NCBI GenBank assembly: GCA_035501255.1
Contig: DATJWM010000146.1
Span: 22,416 to 86,415 of the forward strand
Source: JAFAZI01 sp035501255
Lineage (GTDB): Bacteria > Actinomycetota > Actinomycetes > JAFAQI01
Length of the DNA stretch: 64,000 nucleotides
Reading direction: 5' to 3'
Below, one piece after another: positions 32,590 to 41,918 of the stretch; the first letter of the stretch is position 1, and the number at the start of each line of letters is the position of its first letter. Under the pieces are notes generated by a model. The model saw nothing but the letters and a program-made list of their open reading frames with translations. It was not told the origin of the DNA and did not search any database. Both the position numbers and the translations under genes were made by a program.

Positions 32590-33107
32590 GTGGGCGCCGA
32601 GTGGTCTGGAACATCGACGTTGACGCAAGGCCCGTCGGATCCCCAGTCGTCGAGCGCCGCGAGCGCCTCATCACCGAGCGGATTGACGCCCGGCCCGGCA
32701 CCCAAGGCGTGGGCGACGAGCACGTGCAGGCACTTGACCCGGATCGGCATCCCGCCCGCACTCACCTCCGTCCCCAGATCCTCGATCGCGTTCCGTCGTC
32801 GGAGGTAGTCCTCGTGGGCCGCGCGGTACCGCTGGGCCAAGCCGGGATCAGCGGCGAGGCGCTCGGTCATCTCGCGCATCATTCCCGAGGCCTCCAGTCG
32901 GCCGACGGCGGACCGCGCCTTGGGGCAGGTCAGATAGAACACGGTGGGGAACGGCGTTCCGTCGTCGAGACGTGGCCTCGTTTCGACGACATCCGGGAGA
33001 CCACACCCGCAACGGTGGGCAACCCGGCGGGTGGCTCGGGGCGGCCGGTGGAGTTGCTCGCGGATCGCGGCAAGATCGACCGAGGACACCTCGGGCTCGG
33101 GGATCAC
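32586..33107 (-). CDS. DUF501-family protein
   Basis: A 173-residue member of DUF501, found almost only in actinobacteria between ftsB and ppx. Visible motifs are VAHRCGCGLPDVVETRPRLD with a Cys-x-Cys pair, PTVFYLTCPKARSAVGRLEA with a third Cys, and the C-terminal GGMPIRVKCLHVLVAHALG with a fourth Cys and His. The Cys/His set looks metal-binding but this is inference. Start GTG at 33107 overlaps the ftsB stop by four bases (GTGA). The function is unknown. Confidence 0.88.
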   Translation of the reverse strand: MIPEPEVSSVDLAAIREQLHRPPRATRRVAHRCGCGLPDVVETRPRLDDGTPFPTVFYLTCPKARSAVGRLEASGMMREMTERLAADPGLAQRYRAAHEDYLRRRNAIEDLGTEVSAGGMPIRVKCLHVLVAHALGAGPGVNPLGDEALAALDDWGSDGPCVNVDVPDHSAPT

Positions 33108-33634
33108 TTGGAGGGAGCGGCGTTGCCGGCCGCCTGCACCGACGCCCACAGCGTCGAGTACCAGGAGCCGCCGGCCGAGGAGGTTCGTAGGTGCGTCGAC
33201 GACGCCCTTCGGCCCTGGCCGGCCTTGCCGAGCACGATGTAGGACTTCTGCCCCGGCAACACCAGGTGCAGTCGTTGGCGCGCTTGCGCCTCGACATAGC
33301 CCGGGTCCTGCCAGCGCTTGTGCTCGGCGTTGAGCGCAGCGAGCCTCTGCCGGGTCTGGTCGGTCGCAGCAGTGAGCGATGCGATGTCGTGACGCTGCCC
33401 GAGCCAGATCTTCAGCGGCACCGCGACCGCCACCATGACGCACGCAACCGCAATGACGAGGACGGCAGCTCGCGCCGTGAACGTGGTCTGGCGGCCCGAT
33501 CGGTCCGGCTCGGGCGTCGGCTCCCGTCTCGTCGGTCCGGCCGCACGCGACCGCTTGATCCGGGACGGCTGGATACGCGACGGTGCACTCCGCCGGTCGC
33601 CCGGAGCCCGACCCGCCGCGCCCTTCGGAGCCAT
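33104..33634 (-). CDS. ftsB: FtsB/DivIC-type septum formation initiator
   Basis: A 176-residue bitopic division protein. An N-terminal basic Pro/Arg-rich cytoplasmic region (about 55 residues) precedes one TM helix (AAVLVIAVACVMVAVAVPLK), then a short coiled coil (DIASLTAATDQTRQRLAALN) and the hydrophobic/aromatic motif WQDPGYVEAQARQRLHLVLP typical of DivIC. It bridges FtsQ and FtsL in the divisome. Its ATG shares one base with the eno stop (TGATG). The C-terminal tail is low in complexity. Confidence 0.93.
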   Translation of the reverse strand: MAPKGAAGRAPGDRRSAPSRIQPSRIKRSRAAGPTRREPTPEPDRSGRQTTFTARAAVLVIAVACVMVAVAVPLKIWLGQRHDIASLTAATDQTRQRLAALNAEHKRWQDPGYVEAQARQRLHLVLPGQKSYIVLGKAGQGRRASSTHLRTSSAGGSWYSTLWASVQAAGNAAPSK

Positions 33635-34920
33635 CAGGCTGAGCTCGCCGCCGTACGAGGAAACGCCTGCGCACCGGCGTAGCGGGCGGCGTCATCAAGA
33701 ACCGACTCGATCCGCAACAACTGGTTGTACTTCGCCACGCGCTCGCTGCGAGCAGGGGCACCGGTCTTGATCTGACCGCAATTAGTCGCCACGGCGAGGT
33801 CAGCAATCGTGGTGTCCTCGGTCTCCCCGGAACGGTGGCTCATCATGCAGCGGTAACCACCCCGGTGCGCCATGTCCACGGCGTCCAGGGTCTCGGACAA
33901 CGTGCCGATCTGGTTCACCTTGACGAGCAAGGCATTCGCCGCGTCCTCCTCCAAACCGCGCGCGATTCGCAGCGGGTTCGTGACGAACAGGTCGTCACCC
34001 AGGATCTGGACCGAGGAGCCGAGGCGAGCGGTCAGGGCCGCCCAACCCGACCAGTCGTCCTCACCGAGCGGGTCCTCGATCGACACGATCGGGTACGCCG
34101 AGAGCAGGCTCTCGTAGTAGTCGGTCATCTGAGCGGAGGTCTTCGTGCCTCCCTCGAATCTGTAACCGTCCGCGGTCAGGAATTCGGTTGCGGCCACGTC
34201 GATCGCCAGTGCAATGTCGGTCCCCGGCTCGTAACCCGCTTTGGTGATGGCCTCCAGGATCAGGTCGAGCGCATCGCGGTTGGTGGGCAGATCGGGCGCG
34301 AAGCCACCCTCGTCACCCAGACCGGTCGCGAGGCTCCGCTCCTTCAGCACCGCCTTCAGCGCGTGGTAGACCTCGGCCCCCCACCGCAACGCCTCCGAGA
34401 ACGTCGTGGCACCGATCGGCGCGACCAGGAACTCCTGGATGTCGACGTTGGTGTCCGCGTGCGCGCCGCCGTTGAGGATGTTCATCATCGGCACTGGCAG
34501 CAGATGGGCATGCGGGCCGCCGAGGTAGCGGAAGAGCGGGAGATCACTGGCGTCGGCCGCCGCGCGGGCGACCGCCAGAGACACCCCGAGGATGGCGTTG
34601 GCGCCGAGCTGACTCTTGTCGGGGGTTCCGTCAAGATCGATGAGCGTCTGGTCGAGGAGGCGCTGCTCGGTTGCCTCGAGCCCGAGGATCTCCGGGCCGA
34701 TCGCGTCCACGACCGCGGTCACGGCGAGCTCGACGCCCTTACCCGAGTAGCGCTCGCCGCCGTCACGCTTTTCGACCGCCTCGAACGCACCCGTGGACGC
34801 TCCGCTGGGCACGGCAGCCCGCCCGAACGAGCCGTCGTCGAGTACCGCCTCGACCTCGACCGTCGGGTTCCCTCGAGAATCGAGGATCTCTCGAGCGGCG
34901 ACGCCGGCGATGCTGGGCAC
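33634..34920 (-). CDS. eno: Enolase
   Basis: A 428-residue glycolytic enzyme that turns 2-phosphoglycerate into phosphoenolpyruvate. It has the N-terminal motif AREILDSRGNPTVEVE, the substrate loop SGASTGAFEA, metal ligands in IDVAATEF, SIEDPLGEDDW and LGDDLFVTN, and the catalytic loop SHRSGETEDTTIADLAVATN. The length is standard. GTG at 34920 is preceded by a GAGGAG site; upstream in-frame codons do not belong. It precedes ftsB with one shared base and follows mazG by 76 bases. Confidence 0.97.
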   Translation of the reverse strand: MPSIAGVAAREILDSRGNPTVEVEAVLDDGSFGRAAVPSGASTGAFEAVEKRDGGERYSGKGVELAVTAVVDAIGPEILGLEATEQRLLDQTLIDLDGTPDKSQLGANAILGVSLAVARAAADASDLPLFRYLGGPHAHLLPVPMMNILNGGAHADTNVDIQEFLVAPIGATTFSEALRWGAEVYHALKAVLKERSLATGLGDEGGFAPDLPTNRDALDLILEAITKAGYEPGTDIALAIDVAATEFLTADGYRFEGGTKTSAQMTDYYESLLSAYPIVSIEDPLGEDDWSGWAALTARLGSSVQILGDDLFVTNPLRIARGLEEDAANALLVKVNQIGTLSETLDAVDMAHRGGYRCMMSHRSGETEDTTIADLAVATNCGQIKTGAPARSERVAKYNQLLRIESVLDDAARYAGAQAFPRTAASSA

Positions 34921-34996
34921 GGCAGACTCCTCGGGCGGGGAAGGCGACTTGCGAAAGCGTATCTCCGGTCGTGCGAACCGCTTCGCGACCCGCCGA

Positions 34997-35992
34997 TCAG
35001 TCCTCCAGCGCCCGGTTGCGGAAGTCACGGGCACGCTGGCGCAACGCCGTTTCCGGATCAATGCCGCAGGCCTGCATCCAGCCGGCAAGCGCCCATAGCA
35101 ACTCACCGGCCGTATCGACCGACGGCAACGCGCGGAAGGCGGCCAGCGCATCCTCGGGCACGGCGGCGAGCACCTCGATTCCGGCTCGCCTCGCCTTGCG
35201 TTGCAGCGTTGCCGTCAACGTGAGCGCCGGTGCGGCCAGCGGCACACTTGCCAACGGCGAAGCGCCCGCGCGTTCCGCCGCCTTGATCTCCTCCCAGTGT
35301 GCGTTGACCTCGCTCGCCCCGCCGACTTCGACGTCGGCGAACACGTGCGGGTGACGACGGACGAGCTTGCGGACCAAGCCATCGGCGACGTCGTCGATCG
35401 ACCATTGCTGTCCTGCTGGAAGCTCCTCGGCCAACCGGGCGTGAAAAGCCACCTGGAGCAGCACGTCGCCGATCTCGTCCCGAAGGCCGCGAAGGTCACC
35501 GTCCTCGATCATCTGGAATGCCTCGTAGGCCTCCTCGAGAAGGTAAGGCGCAAGGGACAGGTGGTCCTGCTCGGCGTCCCACGGGCACCCTCCCGGCGAT
35601 CGCAACCGGTCCATCGTGGACACGACGTCGAGCAGGTGCGCTCCGGGGAGGTCCCAACTTCCATCGACGATGTCGACCGTCGCGAAGTCGTCGGGAACGC
35701 CGTCGCGGTCTCGGAGCGCTGCGACGAGATCCTGATCACGGTCGCCACCGACGAGCACTGCCACGGTCTCCTGGGAGTGTGCGCGTGCACGCACGCCCGC
35801 GACGGTCGCGTCGACCGAGAGGTGTGGATCAAGACGGTGAACGTCGACGCCGGCGGCCGCAAGGGCGACGGCGTGGTCGCCGGTCGCTTCAGTGAGGCAG
35901 ACAGGACCCGCGTTGCACGCCGACCATGCCTGTGCGCTCAACAGGCCTCCCGCGACGCGCGGACTGGTGACGACGATCACCAGACGGCTCAC
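34997..35992 (-). CDS. mazG: MazG nucleoside triphosphate pyrophosphohydrolase
   Basis: A 331-residue protein. The N-terminal part (about 1-115) has an SAM-methylase-like or unknown fold (MSRLVIVVTSPRVAGGLLSA). The MazG domain starts at DVVSTMDRLRSPGGCPWDAEQ, the family signature. It contains LEEAYEAFQMIED and the acidic motif EIGDVLLQVAFHARLAEE that binds Mg. It removes damaged or non-canonical NTPs. Its stop is 76 bases from eno, and its ATG overlaps the lipoprotein stop by four bases. Confidence 0.92.
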   Translation of the reverse strand: MSRLVIVVTSPRVAGGLLSAQAWSACNAGPVCLTEATGDHAVALAAAGVDVHRLDPHLSVDATVAGVRARAHSQETVAVLVGGDRDQDLVAALRDRDGVPDDFATVDIVDGSWDLPGAHLLDVVSTMDRLRSPGGCPWDAEQDHLSLAPYLLEEAYEAFQMIEDGDLRGLRDEIGDVLLQVAFHARLAEELPAGQQWSIDDVADGLVRKLVRRHPHVFADVEVGGASEVNAHWEEIKAAERAGASPLASVPLAAPALTLTATLQRKARRAGIEVLAAVPEDALAAFRALPSVDTAGELLWALAGWMQACGIDPETALRQRARDFRNRALED

Positions 35993-36963
35993 CCGGGTGA
36001 GCTCACCGCGCTCTTGACCGCCACGACGGCCAGCAACGTGTTATCCCACCGTCCGTAACGCGGGCTCGCGTAGACCCCGGCCGAGGTCGCCTCCGTGCGC
36101 AAGGCCTTCTGTAGCAGGGTCGCAGCCTCGCCGCCGTACAGAGACTGCTTGAGCTGGTCGGTCACCTCGGACATCGGCTCGACCCGATGAGCGATGACGT
36201 GGACGACGGAGTAGTTGGAGCCACCGTGCACGACCACGAACGACCCGGGCTTCACCTGCTTGGCATCCTTGCCGAGCAGGGAGGTGAGTTGGGCCGTGCT
36301 GACCCAGCCCACCGTTCCACCCTGGGAGGCGGTGGACTCGTCGAGGGACTTCTCCTTCGCCAGCGCCGGAAAAACCGAGGGGTCGGCCCGGACCTGGCGG
36401 AGGATGTGCTGCGCCTCGGCGTTGGTCTTCACCTCAATCTGCGCGATGTTGGTCTGATCGAAGGAGGAGATCGTCTTGTCATACTCCGCCTTCAGCTGAG
36501 CCTCGGTCGCCGGCTGAGCCTGAACCAACGCCGCGGAGACTTTGGACTGAAGCGCTTCGTAGCGGATGAACGCCGGCAGCTGCGCCGGGCTGATTCCGCC
36601 TTGCGCCGCCTGCTTGCGCAGGGCCTCCATCGACCCGCCCGCCTGCTGGATGAAGGTGTTCGTCTCGTTCGTAATGTCCTGGGCGGTGAGCACGACGTGG
36701 TGCTCGCGAGCGAGCGTCTCCGTCAGCTGCACCGCGATCATGTGGGTCAGCAGCTCCCGGTTGAACGTCGCGATGTCGAACCCGGTGACGGTCGTCAGGC
36801 CACCCGCGTCGACCGCCTCGTTGACCTGCGACTGCAACTCGCCGGTGGTGATCCGGTCGGTTCCGATGATCGCGGCCGCTCCGGGGCTCGTCGTGCACGC
36901 CGACAACACCGGGATCGCAACAGCAGCGACCGCGGCGAGCAGGGTCAGGCGGGTCTTAGGCAC
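35989..36963 (-). CDS. SurA/PpiC-like peptidyl-prolyl isomerase lipoprotein
   Basis: A 324-residue secreted foldase. The signal peptide ends in a lipobox, IPVLSACTTS, so the Cys (about residue 22) is the acylation site. The N-terminal chaperone part is helical (LLTHMIAVQLTETLAREHHV), and the parvulin-type region (about 165-260) has IAQIEVKTNAEAQHILRQV and ASQGGTVGWVSTAQL. It corresponds in position to LpqU-type or SurA-like genes between mfd and mazG of other actinobacteria. GTG at 36963 overlaps the mfd stop by eight bases; a start further upstream would disrupt the signal peptide. Confidence 0.9.
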   Translation of the reverse strand: MPKTRLTLLAAVAAVAIPVLSACTTSPGAAAIIGTDRITTGELQSQVNEAVDAGGLTTVTGFDIATFNRELLTHMIAVQLTETLAREHHVVLTAQDITNETNTFIQQAGGSMEALRKQAAQGGISPAQLPAFIRYEALQSKVSAALVQAQPATEAQLKAEYDKTISSFDQTNIAQIEVKTNAEAQHILRQVRADPSVFPALAKEKSLDESTASQGGTVGWVSTAQLTSLLGKDAKQVKPGSFVVVHGGSNYSVVHVIAHRVEPMSEVTDQLKQSLYGGEAATLLQKALRTEATSAGVYASPRYGRWDNTLLAVVAVKSAVSSPG

Positions 36964-39900
36964 GGGTCGCCAGGTTATCGGACCCGACTTGCAGGTCCCC
37001 GACGACCACCTGCAACAACTCCCGACACCATCCGAGAAGCGCCCGATCACGCACAGCCACACCCCCCACGCGAGCCGTCGTCGGCGCCGGGACGAGCACG
37101 ATGCTCGACGCCGGCTTCACCACCGAACCGGGATACAGCCGTTGAAGGCGAAGGGTCTGGGACTCCCGGAGTTCCAGCGGAGCGAAGCGCACGTACTTGC
37201 CCTGGACGGCGACCTCACCCAACCCGAAGCCGCGGGCAAACGCCCGGAAGGAGGCGACCGCGATCAAGTTCTCGACCACCGCCGGCAGTTCGCCGTACCG
37301 GTCACGCAGCTCCGCTCGAACCGCCTCGACGTCGGCGTCGCCCTGCGCCGAAGCGAGCCGCTTGTAGGCCTCGAGGCGCAGCCGTTCGCCCGAGATGTAT
37401 TCGTGCGGCAGATGCGCATCGACCGGCAGCTCCACCCTGACTTCGGTGGCCTCCTCGGCCTGTTCGCCTTTGAACTCGGCGACCGCCTCGCCGACGAGGC
37501 GGACGTAGAGGTCGAATCCGACGGCCGCGATATGCCCGGACTGCTCGCCACCGAGCAGGTTCCCGGCACCACGGATCTCGAGATCCTTCATCGCGACCTG
37601 CATGCCCGCCCCCAGATCGGCGTTCTGGGCGATCGTTGCGAGCCGATCGTGCGCCTCCTCGGTCAGCGGGCGCTCGGGCGGGTACAGGAAGTACGCGTAC
37701 GCCCGCTCCCTGCTCCGGCCGACCCGGCCACGCAGTTGATGAAGCTGGGACAGACCCAGCAGGTCGCCACGTTCGACGATCAGCGTGTTGGCGTTGCTGA
37801 TGTCCAGGCCGTTCTCGACGATGGTCGTGCACACGAGCACGTCGAAGCTGCGCTCCCAGAATCCGAGCATGACCTGCTCGAGTTGATGCTCGTGCATCTG
37901 GCCGTGGGCAACCTCGACCCGCGCCTCGGGAACCAGCTCCCTGAGCTTGGCGGCCGCACGCTCGATCGACTCGACCCGGTTATGGATGAAGAACACCTGA
38001 CCGTCTCGTAGCAGCTCGCGACGAATCGCAGCGGACACCTGCCGTTCGTCGTAGGCGCCGACGAAGGTCAGCACCGGATGCCGTTCCTCCGGCGGGGTCT
38101 GGATCACGCTCATCTCCCGAATCCCGGTGATCGACATCTCGAGCGTGCGAGGGATCGGCGTCGCGGACATCGTGAGTACATCCACCGTCGTCCGGAGTTG
38201 CTTGAGGAACTCCTTGTGCTCGACGCCGAAACGTTGCTCCTCATCGACGACGACCAACCCGAGGTCACGGAACTTCGTCTCCGGCTGGAGAAGCCGGTGC
38301 GTACCGATCACCACGTCCACCGAGCCGTCCGCGAGACCGGCGAGGATCTCGCGCCGTTCACCGTCGGTCTGGAACCGCGACAGCACCCGAACGCAGACCG
38401 GGAACGCCGCAAACCGCTCGGTGAAGGTCGTGAAGTGTTGCTGCGCGAGCAGGGTCGTCGGCACAAGCACTGCGGCCTGTTTGCCGTCCATCACGCACTT
38501 GAAGGCGGCGCGCACCGCGATCTCGGTCTTGCCGTAACCGACGTCGCCGCAGATGACCCGGTCCATCGGATGCGCGGTCTGCATGTCGGCCTTGACCTCG
38601 TCGATCGCGGCGAGCTGATCCGGCGTCTCGACGTAGTCGAAGGCGTCCTCGAGCTCATGCTGCCAGGGAGTGTCCGGACCGAACGCGTGCCCGGGGGCGG
38701 ACATTCGGGCGGCGTAGAGCCTGATCAGCTCGGCGGCGATCTCGCGGATCGCCTTGCGCGCCCTCCCTTTGCGCTTCTGCCAGTCCGCTCCTCCCATCTT
38801 GTCGAGCGTCGGCGCCTCACCACCGACGTACTTCGTGACCTGGTCGAGCGCGTCGGTGGGGACATACAGCCGATCGCCGGGTTGACCGCGCTTGCTCGGG
38901 GCGTACTCGATCACCAGATATTCGCGGGTCGCGCCGGCAACCGTCCGCTGGACCAGATCGAGGTACTTCCCCACTCCGTGCTGTTCGTGGACGACGACGT
39001 CACCGGGCCGCAGCGACAGTGGGTCAACCCCGCCCCGACGCTTGCTGGGCATCCGGCGCAGGTCACGGCTGGCCGCCCGCACCCCGGTGAGGTCGGCCTC
39101 GGTGAGAACGGCGAGCCGCAGCGGCGCGGAGATGAACCCGTCGGCCAGCCCCGCCGTCGTCACGTGGGCGACCCGCGGATCAATCTCCGCGGCGAGGGTC
39201 GCGTCCAGCCTCGCCGGGACGTTCTCCCCGCGAAGCACTTCGACCAGGCGCTCCGCCGGACCGTGACCTTCGGTGACGATCACGACCCGCCAGCCGTCGC
39301 GCAGCCAGCCGGCCACGTCGGCGAGCGCTTGCGCCGTGTCGCCGCGGTACGACGGGACCTCCCGCGCCGTTGCCGCGACCGCGTCCACGTCGTCCTCGGC
39401 GTCCGCATCCGCCACGAACGGGCTGATGGTCCACCACGGCACGCCGACCTGCAGGCTGTGGGCGCGCACGTCGCCGAGCGTCCGGTAGGCCGCCGACCCG
39501 AGATCGACCGGGGCCTTTCCGCCACCCGCCGCGGCCGCCCACGACGCGGCGAGGAACTCCTGGCTGGTCGCGACGAGGTCGTGCGCCCGCGCCCGCACCC
39601 GTTCGGGATCGCAAACGACGACGTGCGTTCCCGCCGGCAGTTCGTCGACAAGCAGCACGAGCCGGTCGAGCAGCACCGGGGTCAGCGCCTCCATCCCCTC
39701 CACCGGGATTCCCTCGGCGAGCTGGTCGAGCATCTCGGCAAGCTCGGGGTGCTCCCGACCAACTTGACGGGCCCGATCCCGAACGGCCGGCGTCAAGAGC
39801 AACTCGCGGCACGGGGGTGCCCACAGGCCCAGGGTGGCGACCTCGAGCGACCGCTGGTCGGCCACCGCGAAGTAGCGCACTTCCTCGACTGTGTCGCCCC

Positions 39901-40504
39901 AGAACTCGACCCGGATCGGGTGGTCTTCGACCGGTGGGAAGACGTCGATGATCCCGCCCCGTACGGCGAACTCGCCGCGCCGCTCGACCATGTCAACGCG
40001 GGTGTAGGCGATCTCCGCAAGCGCTTGCACGACCGCGTCGAAGGACCGCTCGTCACCGGCCTGGAGCGCCACCGGCGCGAGATCGCCAAGATTCGGCGCT
40101 TGGGGCTGGAGGATGCTGCGCACCGCAGCGACGACGACGCCCACCCGGCCGGTTGTCGGGTCCTCCGGATCGGGATGGGCAAGCCGGCGAAGCACGGCGA
40201 GGCGGCGTCCGACCGTGTCCGCGCGCGGCGACAGTCGCTCGTGCGGGAGAGTCTCCCAAGCCGGGAACTCCACAACCTCGTCCGGCGGGAGCAGGGACCG
40301 CAGCGCAACGGCGAGGTCCCGGCCCTCCCGCTCGGTCGCAGTCACGGCTAGCACCTGACGGCCGGTGGCGGCAATCGCGGCAATGGCAAAGGGGCGCAGG
40401 CCCGCGGGTGCCGAGAGCCCGCATTCGGACGCTCCGAGGCCGTCGACGAGGGCGACAAGCGCCGGGTCGGCCCCGACAAGCGGGGAGAGTCCTGCGACGG
40501 TCAT
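36956..40504 (-). CDS. mfd: Transcription-repair coupling factor Mfd
   Basis: A 1182-residue ATP-dependent translocase that removes stalled RNA polymerase and recruits UvrA. The UvrB-like N-terminal module is followed by the RNA-polymerase-interacting CarD-like domain (LRPGDVVVHEQHGVGKYLDL), then the helicase core with Walker A GDVGYGKTEIAVRAA, motif II DEEQRFGV, motif III TMSATPIPRTLEMS and motif VI QLRGRVGRSRERAYAYFLYP. The C-terminal regulatory domain starts near AEFKGEQAEEATEV. The full length is typical. The region just upstream of the ATG (40505-40735) separates it from the exopolysaccharide island. Confidence 0.97.
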   Translation of the reverse strand: MTVAGLSPLVGADPALVALVDGLGASECGLSAPAGLRPFAIAAIAATGRQVLAVTATEREGRDLAVALRSLLPPDEVVEFPAWETLPHERLSPRADTVGRRLAVLRRLAHPDPEDPTTGRVGVVVAAVRSILQPQAPNLGDLAPVALQAGDERSFDAVVQALAEIAYTRVDMVERRGEFAVRGGIIDVFPPVEDHPIRVEFWGDTVEEVRYFAVADQRSLEVATLGLWAPPCRELLLTPAVRDRARQVGREHPELAEMLDQLAEGIPVEGMEALTPVLLDRLVLLVDELPAGTHVVVCDPERVRARAHDLVATSQEFLAASWAAAAGGGKAPVDLGSAAYRTLGDVRAHSLQVGVPWWTISPFVADADAEDDVDAVAATAREVPSYRGDTAQALADVAGWLRDGWRVVIVTEGHGPAERLVEVLRGENVPARLDATLAAEIDPRVAHVTTAGLADGFISAPLRLAVLTEADLTGVRAASRDLRRMPSKRRGGVDPLSLRPGDVVVHEQHGVGKYLDLVQRTVAGATREYLVIEYAPSKRGQPGDRLYVPTDALDQVTKYVGGEAPTLDKMGGADWQKRKGRARKAIREIAAELIRLYAARMSAPGHAFGPDTPWQHELEDAFDYVETPDQLAAIDEVKADMQTAHPMDRVICGDVGYGKTEIAVRAAFKCVMDGKQAAVLVPTTLLAQQHFTTFTERFAAFPVCVRVLSRFQTDGERREILAGLADGSVDVVIGTHRLLQPETKFRDLGLVVVDEEQRFGVEHKEFLKQLRTTVDVLTMSATPIPRTLEMSITGIREMSVIQTPPEERHPVLTFVGAYDERQVSAAIRRELLRDGQVFFIHNRVESIERAAAKLRELVPEARVEVAHGQMHEHQLEQVMLGFWERSFDVLVCTTIVENGLDISNANTLIVERGDLLGLSQLHQLRGRVGRSRERAYAYFLYPPERPLTEEAHDRLATIAQNADLGAGMQVAMKDLEIRGAGNLLGGEQSGHIAAVGFDLYVRLVGEAVAEFKGEQAEEATEVRVELPVDAHLPHEYISGERLRLEAYKRLASAQGDADVEAVRAELRDRYGELPAVVENLIAVASFRAFARGFGLGEVAVQGKYVRFAPLELRESQTLRLQRLYPGSVVKPASSIVLVPAPTTARVGGVAVRDRALLGWCRELLQVVVGDLQVGSDNLATRA

Positions 40505-40735
40505 GGCGGACTGCCAGGCTACCCGGCGCCCACCCCGGCCGAGCGTCCGCGGTGCCGCACCGGTAGGCCGAACGGCGCAGGGAAAGTTGGTCCCCAGAGG
40601 CCTTCAGTCGGCCTGACACCCACTTTCGCAATGGGGCAGAATGAGTCGAAGTTTCCGTTGGAATCCGGCTTCAGCACCGCCGGAACTGCAATGTCTGATC
40701 CGCGGACCTCAGGCCCACAGAGGGGGTAGCAGGCG

Positions 40736-41329
40736 ATGCAGTCGACGGCAGCGACCGCGGCGCCGAGCACCGCACAATCGCAGCCCGCACTGCTCGACCC
40801 CTACCCCGACCTCCCCCGGCCGAGGGCCGGTGCGGCAGGTGTCGCCGACCACGTCGTTGCTCGCCCTCAGCGGGTACGCCCCCGGGTGATGTTCGTCGCA
40901 TCCAACGGGGGACACCTCGCGCAGCTGATGGGCCTGCGCAGTTGGTGGGTGGAGCGCGAGCGCGTCTGGGTGTCCTTCGACAAGCCCGATGCCCGATCCC
41001 GACTCGAAGGGGAAGAGGTGGTGTGGGCCCACTGGCCGACCACCCGCAACCTCCCGAACCTGTTGCGCAACTTCGTCCTCGCCTGTGGAGCAATTCGCCG
41101 CAGCCGCCCGGACATCGTCGTCTCAACCGGCGCCGCCGTCGCCCTCCCCTTCTTCCTGGCGGCGCGCCTCCGGCGACTTCCGACCGTCTACATCGAGGTC
41201 TACGACCGGATGGACACCCGCACCATGTCCGGGCGGTTGTGCAAGCCGCTGGCGACCGAGTTCCTGGTCCAATGGCCGGAGCAGGAGGAGATCTACCCCG
41301 GGGCTACCCACGTCGGGCCGCTGCTGTGA
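40736..41329 (+). CDS. Alg14/PssD-like glycosyltransferase subunit
   Basis: A 197-residue protein homologous to Alg14, the membrane-anchoring, acceptor-binding half of a two-part UDP-sugar transferase. The core begins PRVMFVASNGGHLAQLMGL, the conserved His-Leu motif, and contains PDIVVSTGAAVALPFFLAARL and the hydrophobic EVYDRMDTRTMSGRL. The N-terminal 48 residues are low-complexity. The C-terminus overlaps the Alg13-like gene by four bases. The partner would supply the catalytic half, forming the PssD/PssE (Cps14F/G) pair of polysaccharide synthesis. Confidence 0.88.
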   Translation: MQSTAATAAPSTAQSQPALLDPYPDLPRPRAGAAGVADHVVARPQRVRPRVMFVASNGGHLAQLMGLRSWWVERERVWVSFDKPDARSRLEGEEVVWAHWPTTRNLPNLLRNFVLACGAIRRSRPDIVVSTGAAVALPFFLAARLRRLPTVYIEVYDRMDTRTMSGRLCKPLATEFLVQWPEQEEIYPGATHVGPLL

Positions 41330-41898
41330 GCCGGACCTACCGCGCTCCGCTCGTGGTGGTCACTGTCGGGGGCGACCATCATCCGTTCAACCGGCTGATG
41401 GACTGGGTCGAGGACTGGCTTGTCGACCAGGGTGACCGGGTGCGTTGTTTCGTCCAACACGGCCCATCCCGAGCACCGGTCGGCGCCAACTGCGAGCCCT
41501 ACCTCAATCACCAGGACCTGCTTGCTCTCATGCGCGACGCGCGCGCAGTCGTGTCGAGCGGAGGCCCGGCGACGCTATCTGAGGCCCGCTTCCTCGGGCA
41601 TCAACCGGTGGCGATCCCCCGGCTGGCGAAGTACGGCGAGGTGGTCGATGACCATCAGCTGGCGTTCACCAGCCGTCTCCAGGACCTCGGCTACGTCGTC
41701 CAGGCGCAGACTGAGCAGCAGTTCCGGGCCGCCGTCGCACGGGCGATCGACCTGCCTCGGCTCGTTCCCGCCCCGGTCGACCCGGCGAAGATCGCCGCGA
41801 TCGGCCGGGTCGGCACCCTGATCGATGCGACCGCCGCAGTACACGCCCACCGCGGATGGTCCGCAGGGCGACGCCTGCGGTCCTCCGCGACCCGTTGA
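41326..41898 (+). CDS. Alg13/PssE-like glycosyltransferase subunit
   Basis: A 190-residue GT28 C-terminal domain protein, the catalytic UDP-sugar-binding half that joins the Alg14-like subunit. It starts at GTG in a GTGA overlap. Motifs are PLVVVTVGGDHHPFNRLMDW at the N-terminus and the nucleotide-sugar site VVSSGGPATLSEARFLGHQP followed by EVVDDHQLAFTSRL. The sugar is not clear from sequence; UDP-glucuronate or UDP-Gal is common in relatives. Confidence 0.88.
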   Translation: MSRTYRAPLVVVTVGGDHHPFNRLMDWVEDWLVDQGDRVRCFVQHGPSRAPVGANCEPYLNHQDLLALMRDARAVVSSGGPATLSEARFLGHQPVAIPRLAKYGEVVDDHQLAFTSRLQDLGYVVQAQTEQQFRAAVARAIDLPRLVPAPVDPAKIAAIGRVGTLIDATAAVHAHRGWSAGRRLRSSATR

Positions 41899-41918
41899 GC
41901 GGCCCGTCGGCTCCCCTC

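Noticed and set aside
38078..40351. Long open frame (757 codons) on the plus strand opposite mfd
   Set aside because: It is antisense to the well-conserved mfd, with Arg/Asp/His-rich composition typical of GC-rich shadow frames and no domains.
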